64,000 bases of DNA from Carpediemonas membranifera (Eukaryota > Fornicata): positions 1 through 64,000 of the forward strand of contig JAHDYR010000024.1 of NCBI GenBank assembly GCA_019828565.1, in the 5' to 3' direction. This document shows positions 51,130-59,108 of the stretch, one piece after another. The notes below the pieces were generated by a model. The model was given only the letters and a program-made list of their open reading frames with translations, did no database searches and was not told where the DNA came from. A program made the translations under genes and the position numbers. Each line of letters opens with the position of its first letter. The stretch's first letter is position 1.

Positions 51130-52166
51130 TACCTTACAGGATCCCCGAGGAGCAGCGAAATGCGCTCGTCCATTGGCAGAAGCTTCTCAACAACCATACT
51201 CCACGTCCCCTGAAAGAACTACTTTCCATTTGGGGCACTTCCAGCAACCTGGACGTTACGATAGCCTCAGATGCTTCGAAATTCGCGGCAGGAGCCGTCA
51301 TCAGCATCGATGGAGCGAAGAAGACGATCTCTGTACCAACAAGCACCAACAAGGACCGTCATATAACGGAGCTGGAGTTCTTCGCTGCAATGGAGGCCAT
51401 CAACTTCGTGCTGCAGGAGACAGCGGTCTCGGACCGCGAGATCCGCGTATTCTCGGACTCTACGGCGGCTGTGGCGTGGCTCAACAGGCAGGGCTCGTCC
51501 CGCTGCCCTCAAGCAGTCATTGCAGAGCTCCATCGCATCCTCCCGCGCCTGAGAGCCAGAGGACTGCTACTCAGGGCGGTGCACGTGAGCGGGCACCTGA
51601 ATGTACGCCCGGATCGGCTGTCACGGCTCAGCAAGGTCGATTGGGGCACGCCACAGGTGGTCCTCGACCATATCATCGACTCTTGGGGGCCTCTACAGGT
51701 GGACGTCACAGCACAGGAAGGCAAGACGCTGCAGATCGGGGCAAACCCGCTCATGCCCCTTACTCGCGCGCAGGATGGTCTCTCATCCCGGTGGGAGGGC
51801 CTCAGAGTCTACGCAGCACCCCCGTGGGCCCTCATCCCGGCCACTCTATCGAAGCTGGCCTCCATCACCACCCCCTCACAGGACGGAGATCCCTCCAGCT
51901 GGTCATCAATGGCAGTAGTGCTCGTGCCGGACATAGTGTCGGCCGCGACCCTCGCCCTCAAGCGCTTAACGCCCCACAGGCGGTACTTCCGCCTTCCTCC
52001 GGGCTCATTCGATGGGACAGAGCTACAGAGGACGGCACGGGCCGATGGCACGGTCAGACTGATGGCTCTCGCGTTCCGGCTGAAGCCTTCAACACCCTCG
52101 TTGGACACCCCAGGCTCGGAGGCCTCTCAGACTCCTACAAACGCCACATCGCGGGTACTCTGGTGA
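51130..52166 (+). CDS. YR element 3 RNase H part, RT missing
   Basis: It resumes at YRIPEEQRNALVHWQ with RNase H motifs VTIASDASKFAAGAVI, ITELEFFAAMEAI, RVFSDSTAAVAWLN and HLNVRPDRLSRLS. No RT motifs are left. The frame continues past 52100 through a region that overlaps the recombinase frame, as in the other elements. Confidence 0.7.
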
Positions 52167-53019
52167 CATTCGTCGACTTAGCCTCAACAACACCCACGGT
52201 AGAGCAGGTAGCTACCTGGGTGCGGCAGCAGAGAGCCTCCTGCAGCGAGACCACGATCATGCGGAAGGCCCAGCTCATCATCACTCATGGGCCAGACATC
52301 TTGGGCATCCAGCTCCCTGAACACTTCCGTCCGGCCATTAAGGAGGCCGCAAGGGCGCAGCCGGCAAGCCGATCGGTCAGGCCCCACCCATAAGACTGCC
52401 ACTCTTCCACAAAGCACTGTCAGAGGCAGCCGCCTCCGGGCCCCTACCGAAGACGTGGGTGCAAGCCTTCGCCTTCTCACTAGTGGCCTACTCGACGACC
52501 TCAAGACCAGGCGAGATCTTCGGATTGACAGGAGGAGACGTGAAGCCCGCGGGCGCGCGCGGTATAACGATCCGTATTCAGGCGACTAAGACCGGGAGGT
52601 CTAAAGTGCTCAAGCTCGTACCGGACGTGCGGGGTCACCCGCTTTCCCCTGCGCTGTGGCTGGCCCGTCACATTCAGAACCTCCCTCAATCTGATCTGAA
52701 CGAATCTATCTGGCGTGCGCCGCGTGTCGATGGCTCGCTCTCATCCACGCCCATCTCCTTCGACCTACTTGGAGACTACATGGCTGGCGTCTTCCACAGA
52801 GTCAGCATCCGGGCTCACGGGCTTAGGCGCGGCTCAGCCGCCGACCTAGTCCTGGCGGGCGTTTCTCCCTATGTAGTCGCAGCCAAGGGTACATGGGCCG
52901 ACATCAATTCGATGCTCCGCTATATCGACGACACGATGAGACTTGACCGCGCAACGTCGGCAAAGTGTTTCACGCCCCACATGGCACAGGGGCTGCCGGA
53001 CAAGATTGAGTTCGAGTGA
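52090..53019 (+). CDS. YR element 3 tyrosine recombinase, frame-broken
   Basis: The core-binding region (YKRHIAGTLVTFVDLAS) is in one frame to 52393; the catalytic domain is in another from about 52390. The slip is near the CCCC/CCC runs at 52381-52389. Catalytic residues: Arg in STTSRPGEIFGL, Lys in QATKTGR, His-x-x-Arg in AHGLRRGSA, Trp in KGTWAD and Tyr in LRYIDD. The last 200 residues match element 4 closely (HGLRRGSAADLVLAG in both). Confidence 0.7.
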
Positions 53020-53359
53020 AAGAGAGACTGCAAGAGAGCAGCAAGGGGCCCATCAGCCGGGACGGGTGGTCTGGGGAGGCTACCTCGCCCTCGGCCGGGC
53101 CCTATCGCGTGGACCAAGTGTGGTCGCGATAAATTTTGAGAGAGTTATGTTGTTGGCGACCGGGATTCCCCATGGGTTCACATTTGACATACCCAATGTC
53201 TGCTTGTCAGACTGGCGGGGCACGCCTTCAATAGGACGTAGGAGTCCTGCGCCGGATACGGTTCGATTTGCTGATTCTGCGAAGAGGATCGAGATCAACT
53301 CCGAGCAAGTCAGTTCGGACGAAGGGCAAAGGAATAAGCTTTAGAGATGGCACCGAACC
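53020..53359 (+). repeat. 3' repeat region of YR element 3
   Basis: A 48-bp word (CCCCATGGGTTCACATTTGA...) at 53168-53215 is repeated at 58020-58067 in element 5. From 53217 to 53359 it repeats 44849-44998. The order recombinase, short repeat, long repeat is the split-repeat pattern. Confidence 0.7.
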
Positions 53360-53409
53360 GCGATTCGAATCTGGTAGCTCGAGACAGGAGAAACTGAATT
53401 TGTTTCCCT

Positions 53410-53759
53410 CGTCAGACGAGCTGACGAGTCGGCAGACTCTGTCTTAACCATCCGGGGGGGGGGTGAACAATTTACTGTGATCTTCTGTAGCACTATGTAA
53501 ACAGGAAATTGTTCCGCCGGGCCCTTACTGGGACCCAGACTCACTCCCCTCGAAAGGGGAGGATTGGCAGCCAGGCTGCATTGCGACTTATTTCGCTTCT
53601 CCTTCGTTCTCTGGGTTCCTGATTTGATCTGGTCCTGATTTGGCCTCAATCTGATGCGAATCAGAATGCCTCGACCGCTCAGCCGAAGATTGTCCACTAC
53701 GCTGGCCTTGCCAGTCAGACGAGCTGACGAGTCGGCAGACTCTGTCTTAACCATCCGGG
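53410..53759 (-). repeat. 3' split direct repeats of YR element 4 with hairpin and C-run
   Basis: A 47-bp word (CCCGGATGGTTAAGACAGAG...) occurs at 53713-53759 and again at 53410-53457. Between the two, 53588-53711 repeats 57543-57670 at the 5' end. A hairpin GAACAATTT/AAATTGTTC (53516-53524 and 53465-53473) is followed on the minus strand by nine C (53455-53463), which lead into the outer repeat. The layout reads B1-A2-B2. The stretch 53760-54050 is non-coding with no further feature seen. Confidence 0.7.
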
Positions 53760-54050
53760 ACTCGTCGCCGCCACGATCCCTGGCTCATTTTCTCTATCCA
53801 TCATTTGACTGGATCAAATTTGGCGCACATCATCTTGGATTCTTAAACCTCCCGACGGTTCCTCTGTATTCCACCCGTGCAGGTGGAGAGCTCGAAAAAC
53901 GTGCCTAGAGGTCTCAACACCGCCTGGTTGCCGAGATACGGCACTTTTGATATTTTCTCTCTCTTTTGAGCGTATATCGCCGTAGTTTCGCTAGAATCCG
54001 TGCGTAACCTCTCTAAGGTATCTCCCTACACTATAAGGAACTCAATATCA

Positions 54051-54959
54051 TCACGTTTTACGATCAACCTCACTAAGGTCCGCGATCGTGCTGGAGCAAG
54101 CACTCCTCAATGCTGCTCCAGGCCTCAACGAGGCAACAGAAGTGCTGTAATCGAGGCGTAGGACGTCCTCGATATAGCGTATCAGTGATTTGGTATCCAC
54201 CCAAGTGCCCTTCGCGGCCACGACGGGAATGGGTATGCCCGCAAGGACCAGGTCCGCCGCGCTGCCGCGGCGAAGGCCATGAAGCCTTGCCCTCGAGGAG
54301 CGAAGGATCCCCTTAATCTGGTCCTCAAGCTCCGAGAACGCAAAAGACCAGAGTGGATCCTCCTCCCCAGCGTGGGCGTCCATCCGATTAACGACGACCT
54401 CGGAGAGCCAATGCGCAGGGTCCAGCTCGCCATCGACCCTTGGTACCAGCTTCTCTATGACCTCACGCCGCGTCTTTGTGCCCTGTATTGCCACGCGCAG
54501 CCCTCGCCGACCATCAGTGGACACGTCCCTCATCCGCAAAGAGAATATCTCCATAGGCCGCGATGTGGTGGCGTAGATGGTGAGCGCGAAGGCGAACGCC
54601 TCTCTCCATAGGGCCTGCCGGCGGGCCTCCGGCGTGGAGGCGTGGAGTCTTGCAGCTAACATCTGGGCCCTGATGGGCAGGGCTGGGCCCATCGGTCGAC
54701 CAAGCGCGTCTCTCGCCTGCTCGATAACCACCGCCGTGCCGTCCACGGGGACCTCCCAGGGGACAACCCGGTCGAAGAACCTCACTATTAGGTTCCACTT
54801 CGACATGATGGTGGGGCGAGCCACCCTCTCCGCCTGGTCGTGTGCCCACATTCGAACGAGCTCGGTGTCGCCACGGGCCTCGGTGTGGCTGTCGCGGAAG
54901 TCAGCGAACTGCTGCAAGACCCCGGCCACGTGTCTCTTGTCCTTGAATCTGGCTAGCAT
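54051..54959 (-). CDS. YR element 4 tyrosine recombinase
   Basis: The ATG at 54959 overlaps the RNase H stop in an ATGCTAG arrangement, which suits stop-restart translation; an earlier in-frame ATG at 55169 is possible. 302 residues: core-binding domain (MLARFKDKRHVAGVLQQF), then Arg in YATTSRPMEIFSL, Lys in QGTKTRR, His-x-x-Arg in LHGLRRGSA, Trp in KGTWVD and Tyr in IRYIEDVL. It is the closest relative of the recombinase of element 3. Confidence 0.85.
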   Translation of the reverse strand: MLARFKDKRHVAGVLQQFADFRDSHTEARGDTELVRMWAHDQAERVARPTIMSKWNLIVRFFDRVVPWEVPVDGTAVVIEQARDALGRPMGPALPIRAQMLAARLHASTPEARRQALWREAFAFALTIYATTSRPMEIFSLRMRDVSTDGRRGLRVAIQGTKTRREVIEKLVPRVDGELDPAHWLSEVVVNRMDAHAGEEDPLWSFAFSELEDQIKGILRSSRARLHGLRRGSAADLVLAGIPIPVVAAKGTWVDTKSLIRYIEDVLRLDYSTSVASLRPGAALRSACSSTIADLSEVDRKT

Positions 54960-56866
54960 GTCACTGCTGACGGCCTGGTCGAAGACCTGATGACCATGAA
55001 GAGGGCCATGAGCCTGAACGTCCCGTCCGACTGGAGCGGTGTGACCTCCGACAGGTCTGCCTCCTCCTTCCGAATCCTGAAGTAGAGCCGGTGCTCCGAG
55101 AGCTCTCTCAGTGCCATCGCTGTTGGAGAGCGGCTGTCCGACACAAGCAAGACCAGAGCATCCGGACATGCTGAGGGGGAGCTGGGATGGTCCATCTGGA
55201 GGCGTTGCAACTTCGAATAGACCTCCAGCAGCAGGCTGAACGGGACTACTGCCAGCCACCTGCCGACTGACCAGTCCTTGTCCATGAACTGTATGCTCCC
55301 GGAGGCCTCTGTCGCGTCCTGCTTTGCTCCAAGCCACCCGGAGGGCCATATCTCTCCTTGAACCGGGCCCCACGTCGTGATTATGCGCTCGAGCATCCGT
55401 CTGGGTGGTGATAATGTCTCGGATCGAGATAAGGCGTCGGCAGTGACGTTGAGGTGACCTGACACGTGCACGGCCCTGACCCTGATCTGTCGCCTGCTGA
55501 GCGTGGGCAGCAGGGCTCGGAGGGTCTGGTCCACCACCTCTGGCGCCTTTGTAGACCCCTGGTGGTTCCACCAGGCCACCGCCGCAACAGAATCCGAGAA
55601 GATAGTGATCTCGCTCGGGTCTCGAAGGTGTTGGAGAGTGAGCTCCACAGCCTGGCAGAGGGCTCGAAACTCTAGCAGGGTGATATGCTCCCCCTTCGGG
55701 GCCGAAACAGCGAAGGTGTGAGGGTCCTGGCCTGGGATCAGGAGGACTCCGCCGAGGCCGGCCTCCGAGGCGTCCGTCATCACCGTAACCTGAAGCTTCG
55801 GGGACATGCCCCACAAGTGGGTGAGCTCCAAGAAGCTGCGGACTGGGGAAGGGCGACTCAGGCGGGCTTGCCAATCGATGAGGGCCGCCTCTGCCTCGCC
55901 ATGGACTCTCGTCCTGTATCGGGCCTTGATGTTGGCCAAGCAGCGTTGGATAGGCCTGATGGCCGCCCGGCCCTCTGGCCAGACTATCGACGCAAAGCCC
56001 AGGTTCCCGAGGAGTCTCTGCAGGCTGTGGAAGGTGACGCCCTGCTGGAGAGCCTCCTCCACTCTGGACAGGTACTTGTGGCGCTTCTCCTCCTGAAGGG
56101 AGACTCCATGCTTCCTCGAGTCGAGCACGAAGCCAAGGAAAGTCGTCGTGGGCGATGGTGTCAACTGGGATTTCTCCCGGTTGATTACGAGGCCTAGGTC
56201 CGTAAGCAACCGAACTATCCCCGGCATCGACGACTCTAACAGGGCTTTCGGACCGCAGAAAAGCCAGTCGTCTAGGTATATCGTCAGGTTGATACCCGGG
56301 AAGGCACGCGCGACAATCTGTCCGGCGGTCATCATGACCCGTTGAAAGTGGTAGGGTGCCGCGCTCCATCCAAACGGCAGGACGTTGAAGCAGTAGGGGC
56401 GCCCGTCTACCACAAAGCCCAGGAGTGTCCGGTCCTGCGGTCGGATGCCCAGCTGATAGTACCCCTTTGTCAGGTCGATGCGCGTCATGTAGTCGTTCTC
56501 TCTCATCTGGCAGATGGCTTGCCTGACGCCTCGAAGCCGGAACGACCTTCTCTCGAGCGACACTGCATTGAGTGACCTCAGATCGTGAATGAGGCGCGTC
56601 TCTACAGGTGTCTTCGGCACGGTGAAGATTGGCGAGATGAGACTCGGTGCCCGGCACGGGCTGGCCGCTCCCAAGGCGAGCAGCGTCCTTAGATGATCTC
56701 GGAAGGCCTTTCGATCCCTCGGCCGCGGTGAAGGAAGGCTGGGGTGCCTCGGCCGCGCACTCACCGAGATGGGGATACCCTCTCGTAGCCACGAGACCAC
56801 CTCGGATGGCGCGTGTAAGCGCTCCCAAAGGGTCCAGCGGCTGTTGATGCACGGGAAGGGTCTCAT
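54953..56866 (-). CDS. YR element 4 RT-RNase H
   Basis: ATG at 56866 (MRPFPCINSRWTLWE), 637 residues, intact. RT: RLIHDLRSLNAV, YMTRIDLTKGYYQLGI, FGWSAAPYHFQR and YLDDWLF. RNase H: VTVMTDASEAGLGGVL, ITLLEFRALCQAVE, IFSDSVAAVAWWNHQ and NVTADALSRSE. A full-length example against which the truncated RTs of elements 1, 3 and 5 can be judged. Confidence 0.85.
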   Translation of the reverse strand: MRPFPCINSRWTLWERLHAPSEVVSWLREGIPISVSARPRHPSLPSPRPRDRKAFRDHLRTLLALGAASPCRAPSLISPIFTVPKTPVETRLIHDLRSLNAVSLERRSFRLRGVRQAICQMRENDYMTRIDLTKGYYQLGIRPQDRTLLGFVVDGRPYCFNVLPFGWSAAPYHFQRVMMTAGQIVARAFPGINLTIYLDDWLFCGPKALLESSMPGIVRLLTDLGLVINREKSQLTPSPTTTFLGFVLDSRKHGVSLQEEKRHKYLSRVEEALQQGVTFHSLQRLLGNLGFASIVWPEGRAAIRPIQRCLANIKARYRTRVHGEAEAALIDWQARLSRPSPVRSFLELTHLWGMSPKLQVTVMTDASEAGLGGVLLIPGQDPHTFAVSAPKGEHITLLEFRALCQAVELTLQHLRDPSEITIFSDSVAAVAWWNHQGSTKAPEVVDQTLRALLPTLSRRQIRVRAVHVSGHLNVTADALSRSETLSPPRRMLERIITTWGPVQGEIWPSGWLGAKQDATEASGSIQFMDKDWSVGRWLAVVPFSLLLEVYSKLQRLQMDHPSSPSACPDALVLLVSDSRSPTAMALRELSEHRLYFRIRKEEADLSEVTPLQSDGTFRLMALFMVIRSSTRPSAVTC

Positions 56867-56913
56867 CTTCGGGCACTGGAGGGGGGGGTTGGTGGATGGT
56901 GGGCTGAGGGTGG

Positions 56914-57018
56914 TCGTGAGGAGAGCGGTCGTGAGGAGGGTGACCGTGAGGAGGGTGACCGTGAGGAGGGTGATCGTGAGGAGGGTGATCGTGAGGAGGG
57001 TGATCGTGATGATGATGA
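56914..57018. repeat. 15-bp tandem repeat plus GAT run
   Basis: About six units of GTGAGGAGGGTGAYC, then (GAT)n, in the spacer between the gag-like and pol genes of element 4. Confidence 0.75.
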
Positions 57019-57031
57019 TGATGGTTTGGAC

Positions 57032-57535
57032 TTATGAGCGGTTGTTGCCGGGGCGCTTCGGGCCCTGGCCGCCTCGCTTTCGAAAATCCTTGCCTGGCTT
57101 CTCCGTAAGGCGGGGGTTCTTCGAGAGCGTCCGGAGGACCAGGGTCTCGATCTCCGACTCGGTCATCTCTGGCTTCTCGGCCAGGGCGGCGCGACCGGCG
57201 GTGCTGACCGACTGGCCGGCGAGGTAACCGTAGCGATCCTTCACCCAGAGCACCCGGTGACGGAGGTAGAGTCGGGCGAGGATGGCGAAACCGCTGAGGC
57301 GACGGAACTTGAATCCGCGGTACATCTCCTCAATAAACTCGGCCTCCTCCTTCATCGTGTTGGAAGCTGGCCGTTTCCAGTTGATGAGCGACTCGTCGGA
57401 TAGCATCTTCACCATGGAGGAAAGGTTCGAAGTTGGTTGTGCGATCTTTGTGGTCTCTTCGAGTTGTTTCTTCAGTTGCTCGATTGCATCTTGCATCTCC
57501 TTGATCGTGGCGGCGTTCTCAGATTCCTCAGGCAT
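57032..57535 (-). CDS. YR element 4 gag-like protein
   Basis: ATG at 57535 (MPEESENAATIKEMQ), 167 residues. Coiled-coil head (IKEMQDAIEQLKKQLEETTK), core INWKRPASNTMKEEAEFIEE...LRHRVLWVKDRYGYLAG, basic tail (KDFRKRGGQGPKRPGNNRS). Close to the protein at 58172-58684. Probably an RNA-binding structural protein. Confidence 0.75.
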   Translation of the reverse strand: MPEESENAATIKEMQDAIEQLKKQLEETTKIAQPTSNLSSMVKMLSDESLINWKRPASNTMKEEAEFIEEMYRGFKFRRLSGFAILARLYLRHRVLWVKDRYGYLAGQSVSTAGRAALAEKPEMTESEIETLVLRTLSKNPRLTEKPGKDFRKRGGQGPKRPGNNRS

Positions 57536-57542
57536 TCTGATG

Positions 57543-57670
57543 ACTTATTTCGCTTCTCCTTCGTTCTCTGGGTTCCTGATTTGATCTGGTCCTGATTTGG
57601 CCTCAATCTGATGCGAATCAGAATGCCTCGACCGCTCAGCCGAAGATTGTCCACTACGCTGGCCTTGCCA
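57543..57670 (-). repeat. 5' A1 repeat of YR element 4
   Basis: 128 bp repeated at 53588-53711 (TATTTCGCTTCTCCTTCG...TGGCCTTGCCAG on the plus strand). Confidence 0.8.
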
Positions 57671-57745
57671 GCTCCACCGATAGCAGAGTCGACTGATCCC
57701 CGGCTTCTGTTGCCGGAGGTCGCGGGTTCGATTCCAGTTGGGGTC
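57670..57745 (+). tRNA. tRNA-like sequence (Gln-CTG-like), doubtful
   Basis: It has a perfect pol III B box (GGTTCGATTCC), an A-box-like TAGCAGAGTCGA and a perfect anticodon-type stem CCGGC/GCCGG with loop TTCTGTT. The T stem has a mismatch, the acceptor has a mispair at position 1, and position 8 is not T. It may be a decayed tRNA or the target of element 4, which ends exactly here. Confidence 0.3.
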
Positions 57746-58171
57746 AGACTTTCCACAAAGCTCAGTGGAAACGAAACAAAAGGAGCAATAACGCGAGACG
57801 TACTCAGGTCCGGCGAGTTAACAGGACGTTGAGGGAAGAGCCGAAGCCAAAGTGGGCTAGGCAATGAGGCCATGGAACCCGCAGCCGAGGGGCACCTCTT
57901 GCCACTGCGGGGTGGCCACCTTTATCCGCCGCGAGGCGTGAGTCGGTTGACCGGTGGTACGGTCACCGACGCGAAATATTTCCGCTTACACAGACAAGAA
58001 TAGCGTAAATATTTCTCCCCCCCATGGGTTCACATTTGACATACCCAATGTCTGCTTGTCAGACTGGTAGGTGAGCGGAGCGCCACGCCCACGCTTCGGC
58101 TGAGCGGTCGAGGTTAATCTGATCGAATTGATTCCGATCAAATCGTCGCAGTTCAGGAAAGAGAGCAAAGA
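57746..58171 (+). repeat. 5' region of YR element 5 with hairpin, C-run and repeat
   Basis: A hairpin GAAATATTT/AAATATTTC (57973-57981 and 58007-58015) with TTACACAG in its loop is followed by seven C (58017-58023). These lead into the 48-bp word shared with element 3 (58020-58067). Confidence 0.65.
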
Positions 58172-58684
58172 ATGGCAAGCATGAACGCCAATGAGCAAGA
58201 AGAGCTAACGCAAGCGACGGCCAAGATCGCAGAACTCTCCGGAGCTTTGGACAAGCTAAAGGAGCAGCTCGATGACAAGACCGAAGAGAGGAAGCTCAAA
58301 ACCACCGTGGCTCAGCTTCAGGAGGAGGCAAATCTTTCCTGGAAACGCCCTGCTTCCCAGTCAATGAAGGAGGAATCTGAGTTCCTCGAAGACCTCTATC
58401 GAGGCTTCAAGTTCGGACGCCTGAACGGCTATGGACTGCTCTCGCGCCTGTACCTCCGCCACCGTGTTCTGTGGTGTAAGGACCGGTATGGTTACCTCGT
58501 TGGTCTCTCGGTCGCCACTGCCGGCTCGGCGGCCCTCGCAGAGAAACCCGACATGGGCCCTGAGAAGATTGACAGCGAGGTTGTGTTTAAGACTCTGGCG
58601 AAGAACCCGCACCTCAAGGAGCGAACGAGACAGGACGAGGATTTTCGGAAGCCGAGGAAACCCAAGAGGGCAAACAATCGGTAA
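58172..58684 (+). CDS. YR element 5 gag-like protein
   Basis: ATG at 58172 (MASMNANEQEELTQA), 170 residues, intact. Coiled-coil head (IAELSGALDKLKEQLDD), core LSWKRPASQSMKEESEFLED...LRHRVLWCKDRYGYLVG, basic tail (RKPRKPKRANNR). Same family as the protein at 57032-57535. Confidence 0.75.
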   Translation: MASMNANEQEELTQATAKIAELSGALDKLKEQLDDKTEERKLKTTVAQLQEEANLSWKRPASQSMKEESEFLEDLYRGFKFGRLNGYGLLSRLYLRHRVLWCKDRYGYLVGLSVATAGSAALAEKPDMGPEKIDSEVVFKTLAKNPHLKERTRQDEDFRKPRKPKRANNR

Positions 58685-58860
58685 ACCGCCCTCTGTCCAA
58701 AATTCATCATCATCATTCATTCCCTCCTCTTCATCCATGTCCTCCTCAATCTCCTCCCCCATCGCCTCCTCCCTCTCCCCCACCGTCCCCTCCAACGTCC
58801 CCTCACCCATTACCATCCCCTCAGAGCCATCTGATAGCGCTAGAGACCAATTGCGCGGAA

Positions 58861-59108
58861 ACACGTCCATTCCCGAGCATCAACAAGACGTGGCGGCTCT
58901 GGAAGGCATTAGGCGTGCCATCAGAAGTGGTCACGTGGTTGCACGACGGCGTACCAATCTCCCTGTTCAGCAGACCGCGGCATCCGAGCCTCCCACCAGT
59001 GCGGTCGCAGGACAGGAAAGAATTCCGTCGCCATCTACAGACGCTCCTCCACCTCGGAGCAGCAGTGCCGATGCGAGCACCGACGCTCGTCTCTCCGATT
59101 TTCACCAT
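58861..59108 (+). pseudogene. YR element 5 pol N-terminus, cut by a Ty3 insertion
   Basis: RPFPSINKTWRLWKALGVPS and the following stretch to LVSPIFTI match the first 80 residues of the RT protein of element 4. The position of the element 4 ATG reads ACA here. The frame ends at the Ty3 LTR. The rest of the element is not in the window, so YR element 5 is only seen from 57.75 to 59.11 kb. Confidence 0.75.

Larger units (their letters stand above)
44534..53359 (+). mobile_element. YR retroelement 3, split by nested insertions, RT lost
   Basis: Gag-like gene, RNase H, recombinase and both repeat regions are present. The RT domain is missing between 45503 and 51130. The space now holds a DNA element and, inside that, a Ty3 element. 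Confidence 0.7.
53410..57670 (-). mobile_element. YR retroelement 4, apparently complete
   Basis: Order on the minus strand: A1 repeat (57543-57670), gag-like, tandem-repeat spacer, RT-RNase H, recombinase, B1-A2-B2 repeats. All three frames are intact, about 4.26 kb. Confidence 0.8.

Noticed and set aside
53410-53457. Minus-strand sequence GGATGGTTAAGACAGAGTC resembling the D-arm region of a tRNA
   Set aside because: No acceptor or T-arm partner can be paired, and the same word is repeated at 53713-53759 as part of the split repeats of YR element 4.
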